A stretch of DNA of 6,979 nucleotides from Planctomycetaceae bacterium (GCA_009776995.1 WRMR01000273.1:1-6979); one strand, 5' to 3'. Positions 1 through 6,515 are shown, numbered from the stretch's first letter. Numbers and translations: made by a program. Notes: generated by a model not told the origin, from the sequence alone.

Positions 1-805
1 GTAATCCGGCTGTGCCCAAAGTCAGCGAGGCAAGCCCCTCGTCAATCACTCCGGCGCCGATCGCGGCGCACTGCTGATCACCCGTCGCACTGACGAGGAG
101 AGTGCCTTCCTTGAGTCCGGTGAAATGGGCGATTTTACCGTTGATTTTACCAAGAACCGTCCCGGGGAAAACCAGCGGGGTAAATAACGACCGGTCCACC
201 TCAAAGGCCGCAAGAACTTCATTCGACCAATCGAGCCGATGCACGTCAATCATACCGCTGCAACAGGCGTTGGTGACTTCCGTTGTCAAATCATCGGTGC
301 CGAAACGCCAAAGAACGTAATCGGCGGGAAAAACGATTTTTTTCGCTTTGGCAAAAATGTCCGGCTGAAACCGTCTGAACCAAACGATCTTTTCAAGCGA
401 ATAGGTCGGCGTCAAGGGCATCCCGGTGATCCGATAAAGATCGGCCGGAGGCATTTTCGCTGCCATTGCATCGAGAACGGAATGGGCGCGGTTGTCCTGC
501 CAGACGATAAAACGGCCGTTGATCAGGCGGTTGTCGGCTCCCAACAGGCCGAAAGTCGCCCGATGCGACGTCATGGAAACGGCTTTGATGTTTTGCGGAT
601 CAATGCCGGAACGTTCCGCTGCTTCCCGGCAGACGTCAAACGCGCTGGTAACCAAAGTTTCCGCATCCTGTTCGACGTGGTGTTCGAACGGGTAATGCGA
701 CACGTACTCGCGATAGGCATTGCCGTATTGCCTCCCGTCAGGATCAAAGATCATCGCGTTGGCACCGGTCGTGCCGACGTCAATGGCCATAAGATAATCC
801 GGCAT
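1..805 (-). CDS. FGGY-family carbohydrate kinase, N-terminal part (runs off left edge)
   Basis: Cytoplasmic ATP-dependent sugar kinase. I translated 268 residues from the ATG at 805-803 with no stop before the window edge; the family is usually about 500 residues, so roughly the last 230 are missing. Visible family signatures are the first phosphate-binding motif DVGTTGANAMIFD (residues 9-21), the substrate-region motif WQDNRA (102-107), the catalytic-base motif GDQQCAAIGAG with Asp243, and the start of the second nucleotide-binding segment, LTLGTAG (261-267). The first domain is therefore complete. The segment VSMTSHRATFG (76-86) stands where classical xylulokinases have a Met-His-Gly motif, so a plain D-xylulose substrate is doubtful. 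The start is supported by an AAGGGG ribosome site 7 nt upstream. The gene begins 2 nt after the DeoC-family aldolase stop, so the two are almost certainly co-transcribed and translationally coupled, giving a phosphorylate-then-cleave pair. Seen: motifs and spacing. Known: FGGY fold. Substrate unresolved. Confidence 0.93.
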   Translation of the reverse strand, partial: MPDYLMAIDVGTTGANAMIFDPDGRQYGNAYREYVSHYPFEHHVEQDAETLVTSAFDVCREAAERSGIDPQNIKAVSMTSHRATFGLLGADNRLINGRFIVWQDNRAHSVLDAMAAKMPPADLYRITGMPLTPTYSLEKIVWFRRFQPDIFAKAKKIVFPADYVLWRFGTDDLTTEVTNACCSGMIDVHRLDWSNEVLAAFEVDRSLFTPLVFPGTVLGKINGKIAHFTGLKEGTLLVSATGDQQCAAIGAGVIDEGLASLTLGTAGL

Positions 806-807
806 CG

Positions 808-1530
808 TTATTCCCCTTGATATGGCGGAACAAGACCGATTGTTCGCATCTGGTCCAAAGCGTCGATGATTTCCGGTGCGGCACGGGTTCCGATCAAATC
901 CGCTCCGGCAAGGATGAACGTGTAAGCGTTTTGCGGACGCGGGAATTTTGCCCCGGAAACCTTGAGCTTCAGTCCGGTTCCCTTGAGTGTTTCTTTCATC
1001 AGAAGAAATTGTGACATGTCCGGTCCTTCAAACTGGCCGGACGACGTTTTGGCATATTGCGCCCCGGATTCGGCAACGAGGTTGCACGCCGTCACGATCT
1101 CGTCGTCGGTGAGATAACAGACTTCAAGGATCACTTTGGTCAGGGCGTCACCGGCGGCCTTCACATAATCGGCGAGCTCGCCCCGGACAACATCGATATG
1201 CCCGCTTTTCAAGGCACCGATATTCATCGTCAAATCAACCGAAGTGCAACCGAGGGCAACGGCTTTTTCCGTTTCAAATGCTTTAATGATGGAAGGAGAC
1301 GCTCCAAACGGGAAATCAATTCCGGTTGCAATATGAACGTTGCTTCCTTTGAGTTCCTCAACGACGACCGGCGTCCAGTAAGGCGTTGCCGAATAAAACG
1401 CGGCGCAATTGTACCGAATCGCCTCGCGGCAACCTTCGCGAATCTCTCTCTCGGTCGTATTCTTGGGAAGAATCGAAAAATCAAACAGTTTCCCGATGCT
1501 CCGTTTGTCATATTGGCTGAGATCAATCAT
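808..1530 (-). CDS. DeoC-family (deoxyribose-phosphate aldolase-like) class I aldolase
   Basis: A 240-residue cytoplasmic TIM-barrel aldolase, close to the usual DeoC length of 220-260. The family's catalytic set is present: Asp99 in VDLTMNIGALKSG, the Schiff-base Lys161 in AKTSSG, and the second Lys190 in LKLKVSGAK. KVILEVCYLTDDEI (132-145) matches the strand and loop before the Schiff-base segment. DeoC enzymes form an imine with a sugar-phosphate and break a C-C bond, for example 2-deoxyribose-5-phosphate to acetaldehyde and glyceraldehyde-3-phosphate. Two regions deviate. After Lys190 the usual GGVR phosphate loop reads SGAKFPRPQ, and the later GTSAG-type phosphate site reads GTRAAPEII (214-222). 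The substrate may therefore differ from deoxyribose-5-phosphate, and I withhold the symbol deoC. The ATG at 1530 has a GGAAG ribosome site at 1542-1538, 7 nt away. The kinase follows after 2 nt. The protein could still be a bona fide DERA with divergent loops; family membership is confident, substrate is not. Confidence 0.9.
   Translation of the reverse strand: MIDLSQYDKRSIGKLFDFSILPKNTTEREIREGCREAIRYNCAAFYSATPYWTPVVVEELKGSNVHIATGIDFPFGASPSIIKAFETEKAVALGCTSVDLTMNIGALKSGHIDVVRGELADYVKAAGDALTKVILEVCYLTDDEIVTACNLVAESGAQYAKTSSGQFEGPDMSQFLLMKETLKGTGLKLKVSGAKFPRPQNAYTFILAGADLIGTRAAPEIIDALDQMRTIGLVPPYQGE
813..818 (-). promoter_or_regulatory. Ribosome binding site of the FGGY kinase, inside the aldolase 3' end
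   Basis: On the minus strand AAGGGG lies 7 nt before the kinase ATG at 805. It overlaps the last codons of the aldolase (CAA GGG GAA TAA). It fixes the kinase start and implies that ribosomes finishing the aldolase re-initiate on the kinase. Confidence 0.8.
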
Positions 1531-1571
1531 TCTTATACTTCCAAGGTTTGGGGTTCACTCGATTTCTGTGA

Positions 1572-1602
1572 AATATACGTTGTCAACTTGGGATTTGCGC
1601 AA
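1572..1602 (-). promoter_or_regulatory. Possible promoter of the aldolase-kinase operon
   Basis: Reading the minus strand, TTGCGC (1602-1597) is followed after 19 nt by TATATT (1577-1572), about 42 nt upstream of the aldolase ATG. A better -35-like hexamer, TTGACA (1586-1581), sits between them, but its best partner at 17 nt is the weak ATCGAG. Both readings are imperfect, and promoter consensus in this phylum is poorly defined. The main support is position: this is the only spacer before a compact two-gene operon. Confidence 0.25.
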
Positions 1603-1603
1603 A
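1594..1603. promoter_or_regulatory. 10-bp perfect palindrome TTTGCGCAAA, candidate operator
   Basis: TTTGCGCAAA is an exact palindrome 64 bp upstream of the aldolase start and overlaps the tentative -35 region. A smaller symmetric element, GTTGACAAC, lies at 1587-1579. Sugar-catabolic operons are commonly controlled by dimeric repressors such as the LacI, DeoR and GntR families, which bind such palindromes. No regulator gene is in the window, so the role is inference from position and symmetry. Confidence 0.35.
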
Positions 1604-1621
1604 AAATGAGTTGTTCGATTC

Positions 1622-1680
1622 ATCAGAGCCGCGACGGTAACGGAGCGGTCATTTCGCTCGATGACTCTCGCGGCTCTGAT
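1622..1680 (-). repeat. 13-bp perfect inverted repeat with 33-nt interior, possible terminator or RNA switch
   Basis: Arms ATCAGAGCCGCGA (1622-1634) and TCGCGGCTCTGAT (1668-1680) are exact reverse complements. In the minus-strand RNA the interior can form one of two stems: GTCAT (1665-1661) with ATGAC (1652-1648), or GAGCG (1659-1655) with CGCTC (1647-1643). The element starts 39 nt past the stop of the HzsA-related gene and ends 91 nt before the aldolase ATG. No T-run follows at once; the nearest is six T at 1606-1601, 15 nt later. It is thus not a textbook intrinsic terminator. Possible roles are 3'-end protection or termination of the upstream gene, a leader element of the aldolase operon, or a DNA cruciform or dispersed palindrome. 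Confidence 0.7.
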
Positions 1681-1719
1681 AGAAATGTTCACGTTATTAC
1701 TGCATTACTGCGCGACTCC

Positions 1720-4700
1720 TTATCTGGCACTGATTCTCTGCGTTTTTCGGAGCGACCGTTGCGTATAATCGGGCCAGAGCGGACAGGACAGATCGACCCA
1801 ACACTTGATCGCCCGCTCGTCCTCCTGGGAAAGCCGGACGTCGTAATGCTCATCGAGAATACCCCAGAGTTTACTCTGGAACGTTCCGAACGTATAGGGT
1901 TCCGCTTTACTGGGAACACCGGCCTGGTAGCCCCAGTGAAAATGATGAACCCAGCCGTTTTGGATGATCGTCTTGAAGGACGCGGGAATGTTGTTTTCAT
2001 CCAGCCGTCCGGTCAGGTCGTAGCCGCCTTTGTCGTTTTCGTTGTGGCAGGAAATACAGTGTTGGTCCAAAACCGGTTGCACCGCAAGAGCGTAATCGAA
2101 CGGGCCGGCTCCCCAGGGAGAGGGTGTCAGTTGTTGCGGCGTCGAATGGAAAGCCGCCGTCTGACGCGGCAACGCGGCGGCCCGGCGATCCTCATGACAT
2201 CCGACACAACTGCGTCTCTCACCAGCCTGAAGCTGAACGACACTTCGCATCCGCTGAATCTCGTTGTAATTTTCGTCCAGGAGTTGGAAGAAGAGAACCG
2301 ATTCCGCCGGTGCTTCGAAACAGACGGAACCGTCTTCATCGATTTCGGCCAGCCCCAGGTCTCCCTTGGCGACATAAGATGTCCAGCCGTAAGGACCGGT
2401 AATCAAGTCCACCGGGGAAGCGTAAAATTCCATGAACGGCTGGTAACTTGCCCGATAGGAACCGTCTTCATTCGGATCGAGGAAGTGGGGCAATTCCTGG
2501 GACACGCGAAGATACTTGGCCGAACCGCGCGGAACAACATGATCGATGCCTTTGTAAACATCCTCCACGGTAAAGACGCCCGTCTTCTTTTCGGCCAAAA
2601 CCGGATCAATCCCCGAAGGAATCACCGGTGGCACAGGGCGCAGCTTCAACGGCGTCGGACACATCGAACCGTACACATCGTCCATATAGAGCATTTCGCG
2701 GTTGCCGAACCTGTCCAAAACGTAAAGCGCGAATCGGTCACGCGGCGAGTGACTGACAAGAAACAGGTTTTTGGCAATCGGGTAAGGCTCGCGGAATGTT
2801 TCGTACCTTGCCCAGAATCCCGGCCAGGGGACTTCCGGCGTCAGCGACTGAATCGAATCGGGGTTTAAACGTCCGTTGTCGATGTCGAGCAGCGTCAGTG
2901 GGCCGTTCAAATCGCCGAAGTGGGAAATCATAACGCAACTGACTTCGTTGCTGTCGGGCACTTCACGTCCGTTGGCATAACCCTGCGGCAGAACAATCGT
3001 GTTGCCGAACGTCAATTCGGGGATCGTTCCGTCAGGATGGATGTACCAGAGCGTGTGTCCGTAATCGGCTCCCTTGTCAAGATATTCGCTCCGCGTCCAG
3101 AGTATCCGGCCGTCCCTTGCCACTGACGGCGCAAATTCCGTCAGGTTGGCAAACGACAGCCGCTGCATGTTTTCCCCACTGAGGTTCATGCGGTACAAAA
3201 CCGACGCCTGGGGTTCCCAGCAGAGGAATTTCTGGATACACCGGGTTGTGACAAAACAAAGATCACCGTCAGGCAACGGGCAGGGCCAAAGATCGTGGAA
3301 GGGCCCGTCGGTGATCTGCCGCAAAGCGGTCCCGTCGGGGTTGACTTCCATGATGTGCCAGTAATCCTGAAACGAAGGCCGGTCGGTGAAATAGATTTTC
3401 GACGCGTCGAAGTCCGCCACGGGATGACGCGCCACGCCGGTTGATCGGAACAGTTCGGTAAGGTTCGCTTTTTCAGGAATGAAAACGCCGTTGACGTTGG
3501 GAATGTCCAGAACATAAATGCCGCCTCCGTCGCGCCATTGCGAGTCATAAACGTCGCTGTAGTTATGCGACGGATGGAGCGGATAGCGTTTTTCAAACAG
3601 GATTTTGGTAATATCGCCCATGTCCGGGTCGGCAAAGAAAAAGGTCCGTTTCGCAAGCCGGACTTCGTGGAACAAGTCGCGAACCGATTCCGCGTCGAAC
3701 GGTTCGTCGACCAGTTGCCCGTGTTTTTGTTGGAGTGCTTCGAGAGTTTTCAAGGCAGCGATTCGATGAGCCTGGTACTCGTTTGACGATGTGTTTTGTG
3801 CCCGATCCGCCATGCTTTCCAACTGGCTCAAAGCCCGGCCAACGGGATCATACTTGAACAGGTGCAATCGAACCTGATGATCACAATCCGGCAAATCCAG
3901 TGCCAGGTCATGCCTGGCCCCGATCGGGTCTTTCATCGCCGCAATGGGAATCAGATGCGGTACTCCCGGCTCCAGCCGGAACGTGTTGTTTTCCAAACCG
4001 GAAATCGTGCCGGCAGAAATGGAATTGATCCCATGATTGGTCAGTGTCAACCGAAATTCGCCCTGCTGAAAACCCGCATCACAAACGGCGATTTGTCCCG
4101 GATAAAACGAGACCGGGTGTCCGAGTCTGTCCGTGTAACGTCCGCCGATCCCCATGCGGACAAGCAAACCGGAATCCGCACCCGGCAGAAGCGTCAACGG
4201 AACGCGAAATGCGAAACAGGTGTGCGTTTCATTCACAAAGGAGTCCAACTTCGTGTCGGTCCATTGGGGCTCGGTTTGGTAATTCCGCCAGAGAACCTCA
4301 TTCTGTTCGCCAACAACGAGAACGCCGCCCGCCTGTTTGGTTTGCAAAACCGCAAGGTGTGGGCTGAGTAGCCGATTGGTCGTGATCCGTCCGTAAAGAA
4401 ACTCCCCGGAAATCGCGGTCCGGCACTGATATTCGACCGCTGCCCCTTCGGAAAACGTACCGGGAACGGCAACCCGAACCGTCCCGGAGGAAACCTGCTC
4501 CCACATCGGATCATCAAGCGGTTGCTCAAGCCGGGGAGCCGTTTGCAACGTCACGAGCGTCGTTTCGTCGTTGGCGATTTTGATCGGGTGTTTCTTTTCC
4601 GGGTACGGCGTATTCGTCAAGCCCGGGTCGATGTCGGCACGGCCATACGCTTTGAGCCAGGCGTATTCCTCGTCCACAAGCGTGGTAACCCATTCGTCAT

Positions 4701-5955
4701 GGAACTTTGCAGCGTCCACTTTCACGGAAATGGCCTTCGGATTTTCCGGAGTCGCGTTTTTTGCAATCAACAGCTCCGCAGGGATTTCATTCAGCGCGAT
4801 TTGCGTTTCGCGGCCATAAATCTCCAGTTCATCAATGCGGACGTCGCCGCCATTTGTCTTTTCGATATTGATCCGTACATAACGGGCCGGAACCGGCTCG
4901 AAGCAGAAGTCCGTCCGCAACAGGACAGGCGGCGTGGAATGGGACGGCATAACCTCTTTCCAGGTGGCAGCCTGACTGTCGCGATTGTAGTCCGTGGCGA
5001 CGAGTATGGAAAATTTCGACGCCACCCGGTCGGTAAATGTTCCACCGGAATCACTTCCGAAAGCGACCCGATAGACCCAGAAGGTTTCACCGAGGTCGAT
5101 TTCCGCCCAAGCGGGAGTTGTTGCCGCGACCCAACTGTGGTTGTTCCCGCTTTTTCCGTCATTGAGATGCCCGACTTTGTGGATGGCGTATCCTGACAAA
5201 GATGACGACGCTTTCGGCACGGCGGAAGCCCGCAAAGCAAGATTCTCAAAGCCGAGATCATCTTTTTCCGGCCAGTTTTGGGGAAAGACAAGCGAATGGT
5301 TCCGGCTTTCCTGTTTTTTCGTGAATCCCGGTACGGCTCCCGGCAACACAACCGCGTGCCAGGAAACGTCATGATAATTTTCTCTTCTCCTGGCCAAAGG
5401 GGAAGTCTTTTTTTGTCCCTCGACCTCACTTAACGCAACAAATTCCTCGCCGTCCGACGAAACCTGAATTTCAATATGGGACGGAACGCGGTCAGGATAT
5501 TCCCCATAACGGTCGCGCGAAAGAACAACGCGGTTGATGGTCTTTTGATCGGGAAACTCGATTTTCACCCAGGGTTGCGGATCGGATTCATCCGCAATCC
5601 AAGAGTGGGCGTTGCCGTATTGTCCGTCGTTCAGATGTTCGATCTTGTGGAAACTGTATCCCGTGAGATGCGATGACACACTGATACGGGCTTCGGTCAA
5701 AGCCAAATTCACGGTGGGGTCTTCGGGGCCAAAGACTTCAATTTCGTCAAGCCCCGGAGCAAGATGATTTCCGCCGTTTCTGAAAAGAATGATTTTCAGG
5801 GATTTGACGTTTTGTTGCTCAAAAACGAAATGGTTTTCCTTTTCCGGAGCAATCGTGAGGGGAACCGGTGGCGCACCAAGTGCCGGCAAAGGTTCCATTC
5901 CGATCATTGCCGCGCAGAAACAAAACAAAAACACAGTCACATTCGCAATTTTCAT
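1720..5955 (-). CDS. Secreted HzsA-related diheme protein with discoidin, CBM9-like and beta-propeller modules
   Basis: A 1411-residue exported protein. Order: signal peptide (1 to about 28, hydrophobic core VTVFLFCFCAAMIG); two discoidin (F5/8 type C) modules (about 80-205 and 236-383); a CBM9/DOMON-like module (about 472-630, opening LDDPMW); a charged helical linker (705-770); a TolB/WD40-like propeller region (about 840-1110, with repeats such as IMEVNPDGTALRQIT and YRMNLSGENMQRLS); an HzsA-like middle region (about 1115-1245); and two heme c motifs, CVGCH (1250-1254) and CISCH (1300-1304), ending in a cytochrome-like IKCWVDLSCPLW (1383-1394). Propeller plus two C-terminal hemes resembles hydrazine synthase subunit alpha, but relatives are widespread in PVC bacteria that are not anammox, so hydrazine synthesis is not implied. 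Likely a periplasmic or surface redox or electron-transfer protein attached to a glycan. The ATG at 5955 was chosen because it opens a signal peptide and follows AGGTGG; an in-frame GTG at 6105 would add 50 residues ahead of the signal and has no ribosome site. Fold assignments in the middle are approximate. Confidence 0.9.
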   Translation of the reverse strand: MKIANVTVFLFCFCAAMIGMEPLPALGAPPVPLTIAPEKENHFVFEQQNVKSLKIILFRNGGNHLAPGLDEIEVFGPEDPTVNLALTEARISVSSHLTGYSFHKIEHLNDGQYGNAHSWIADESDPQPWVKIEFPDQKTINRVVLSRDRYGEYPDRVPSHIEIQVSSDGEEFVALSEVEGQKKTSPLARRRENYHDVSWHAVVLPGAVPGFTKKQESRNHSLVFPQNWPEKDDLGFENLALRASAVPKASSSLSGYAIHKVGHLNDGKSGNNHSWVAATTPAWAEIDLGETFWVYRVAFGSDSGGTFTDRVASKFSILVATDYNRDSQAATWKEVMPSHSTPPVLLRTDFCFEPVPARYVRINIEKTNGGDVRIDELEIYGRETQIALNEIPAELLIAKNATPENPKAISVKVDAAKFHDEWVTTLVDEEYAWLKAYGRADIDPGLTNTPYPEKKHPIKIANDETTLVTLQTAPRLEQPLDDPMWEQVSSGTVRVAVPGTFSEGAAVEYQCRTAISGEFLYGRITTNRLLSPHLAVLQTKQAGGVLVVGEQNEVLWRNYQTEPQWTDTKLDSFVNETHTCFAFRVPLTLLPGADSGLLVRMGIGGRYTDRLGHPVSFYPGQIAVCDAGFQQGEFRLTLTNHGINSISAGTISGLENNTFRLEPGVPHLIPIAAMKDPIGARHDLALDLPDCDHQVRLHLFKYDPVGRALSQLESMADRAQNTSSNEYQAHRIAALKTLEALQQKHGQLVDEPFDAESVRDLFHEVRLAKRTFFFADPDMGDITKILFEKRYPLHPSHNYSDVYDSQWRDGGGIYVLDIPNVNGVFIPEKANLTELFRSTGVARHPVADFDASKIYFTDRPSFQDYWHIMEVNPDGTALRQITDGPFHDLWPCPLPDGDLCFVTTRCIQKFLCWEPQASVLYRMNLSGENMQRLSFANLTEFAPSVARDGRILWTRSEYLDKGADYGHTLWYIHPDGTIPELTFGNTIVLPQGYANGREVPDSNEVSCVMISHFGDLNGPLTLLDIDNGRLNPDSIQSLTPEVPWPGFWARYETFREPYPIAKNLFLVSHSPRDRFALYVLDRFGNREMLYMDDVYGSMCPTPLKLRPVPPVIPSGIDPVLAEKKTGVFTVEDVYKGIDHVVPRGSAKYLRVSQELPHFLDPNEDGSYRASYQPFMEFYASPVDLITGPYGWTSYVAKGDLGLAEIDEDGSVCFEAPAESVLFFQLLDENYNEIQRMRSVVQLQAGERRSCVGCHEDRRAAALPRQTAAFHSTPQQLTPSPWGAGPFDYALAVQPVLDQHCISCHNENDKGGYDLTGRLDENNIPASFKTIIQNGWVHHFHWGYQAGVPSKAEPYTFGTFQSKLWGILDEHYDVRLSQEDERAIKCWVDLSCPLWPDYTQRSLRKTQRISAR

Positions 5956-6101
5956 ACATCCACCTGTCTGCTGAATTGTTACCTGGTTCAAAAGAATACT
6001 TTCTGGACATATCAGGGGGTCAATGCCCCCCAAGGTTGCAATTCCGCCTGATTGCATGACGAATCGGCGGTTCAATCTGTTTTGGAAAACAACCATTGGA
6101 A
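5956..6101 (-). promoter_or_regulatory. 146-bp spacer between lipoprotein and HzsA-related gene: GC hairpin and weak promoter-like sequence
   Basis: The spacer holds a hairpin on the minus strand, GGGGG (6030-6026), six-nt loop CATTGA, CCCCC (6019-6015); outer G-U and A-T pairs could extend it to 6033/6012. It also holds TTGACC (6023-6018) and TATTCT (5998-5993), a -35/-10-like pair with a long 19-nt gap that overlaps the hairpin. No T-run follows the hairpin, so it is not a clear terminator. The spacer may carry a secondary promoter or an attenuating leader for the large gene; the promoter call is weak. Confidence 0.3.
5960..5965 (-). promoter_or_regulatory. Ribosome binding site deciding the start of the HzsA-related gene
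   Basis: AGGTGG on the minus strand is 4 nt before the ATG at 5955, a slightly short spacing. No comparable purine-rich site precedes the upstream in-frame GTG at 6105. It therefore supports the start that exposes the signal peptide. Confidence 0.65.
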
Positions 6102-6119
6102 TCACGGTTGTTTTTCCAA
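6082..6119 (-). repeat. Stem-loop enclosing the lipoprotein stop codon
   Basis: In the minus-strand transcript TTGGAAAAACAACC (6119-6106) pairs with GGTTGTTTTCCAA (6094-6082) with a single-base bulge. The 11-nt loop (6105-6095) contains the lipoprotein TGA. The 3' arm is followed by AACAG rather than U residues, so the classical terminator signature is absent. It could protect the 3' end of the upstream mRNA, partly terminate transcription, or set the expression ratio between the lipoprotein and the large downstream gene. Confidence 0.6.
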
Positions 6120-6503
6120 CTTAAATTCATAAATATTTTTTGACGCGTTGGTTTCAACTTTTGCCTTGAAACCGGATGTCTTCATATTGGCATATTTTTC
6201 CGGCAACAGATTCGTTGACGGAGCATACGGATTTTCGGCTGTCGCGTGACCGGTAAGCTTGACGATGGTGACGTCGAAATCTCCCGGTTCGGATTGGAAA
6301 GTAAATGTTCCTGTGGCGTCCGTTCGAGCTGTAGCCGGTGAGGAAAGGTTGAAATTGATAAACGCAACATTAGCGTTTTCGACGGGTTGACCATCCAACG
6401 TGACCGTTCCGGTACAAACATAGGTTTTGGTATTCCCGGAATTACATCCCAATGCAACCAAACAGCATAACAGCAGCAACGAAAGAATTTTTTTGATTGT
6501 CAT
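6102..6503 (-). CDS. Small lipoprotein with carboxypeptidase-regulatory-like (transthyretin-like) domain
   Basis: A 133-residue exported lipoprotein. MTIKKILSLLLLCCLVALGC is a lipoprotein signal: two lysines, a leucine-rich core and a lipobox ending at Cys20, the predicted lipidated residue. The mature part has the beta-sandwich pattern of carboxypeptidase-regulatory-like domains: CTGTVTLDGQPVENANVAF (30-48), TDATGTFTF (61-69), GDFDVTIVK (74-82), and a tail with LLPEKYANMKTSGFKAKVE (99-117) then IYEFKLEK (124-131). This signature, including the PEKY segment, is typical of abundant short planctomycete lipoproteins whose function is unknown; they are often found beside DUF1559 genes, as here. 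The ATG at 6503 was chosen over one at 6563 because it puts the lysines directly before the hydrophobic core and has an AGGGA site at 6515-6511, 7 nt upstream. It lies 74 nt after the DUF1559 gene, probably co-transcribed. Confidence 0.88.
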   Translation of the reverse strand: MTIKKILSLLLLCCLVALGCNSGNTKTYVCTGTVTLDGQPVENANVAFINFNLSSPATARTDATGTFTFQSEPGDFDVTIVKLTGHATAENPYAPSTNLLPEKYANMKTSGFKAKVETNASKNIYEFKLEKQP

Positions 6504-6510
6504 GATCTCA

Positions 6511-6515
6511 TCCCT
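6511..6515 (-). promoter_or_regulatory. Ribosome binding site deciding the lipoprotein start
   Basis: AGGGA on the minus strand sits 7 nt before the ATG at 6503. It supports the start that places the lipoprotein signal at the extreme N-terminus over the longer reading from 6563. Confidence 0.65.

Noticed and set aside
239..820. A 193-codon plus-strand open frame.
   Set aside because: It is antisense to the FGGY kinase, whose motifs are unambiguous. The plus-strand translation has no recognisable family features.
1635..1667. An H-type pseudoknot inside the large inverted repeat.
   Set aside because: The two stems interleave, but there is no linker between the 3' strand of the first stem and the 3' strand of the second, so the loop cannot span the groove. 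They are better read as alternative hairpins.
1601..1680. A classical Rho-independent terminator for the HzsA-related gene.
   Set aside because: The stem is strong but the interior is long (33 nt) and the nearest T-run begins 15 nt after the stem, too far for the canonical mechanism.
1057..2868. A 603-codon open frame on the plus strand.
   Set aside because: It lies antisense to the aldolase, the spacer and the HzsA-related gene. Its translation is rich in Arg, Gly and Asn without domain patterns, and it crosses well-supported genes on the other strand; it is a frame shadow.
1720..5955. Assignment as true hydrazine synthase subunit alpha (hzsA).
   Set aside because: The extra discoidin and CBM9-like modules, the absence of other hydrazine synthase subunits nearby and the likely missing tyrosine ligand all argue against it; only 'HzsA-related' is supportable.
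5956..6105. A 50-residue N-terminal extension of the HzsA-related gene from a GTG at 6105 that overlaps the lipoprotein stop as GTGA.
   Set aside because: The extension lacks a ribosome site and would bury an obvious signal peptide starting at 5955 in the protein interior. The ATG at 5955 has AGGTGG just upstream.
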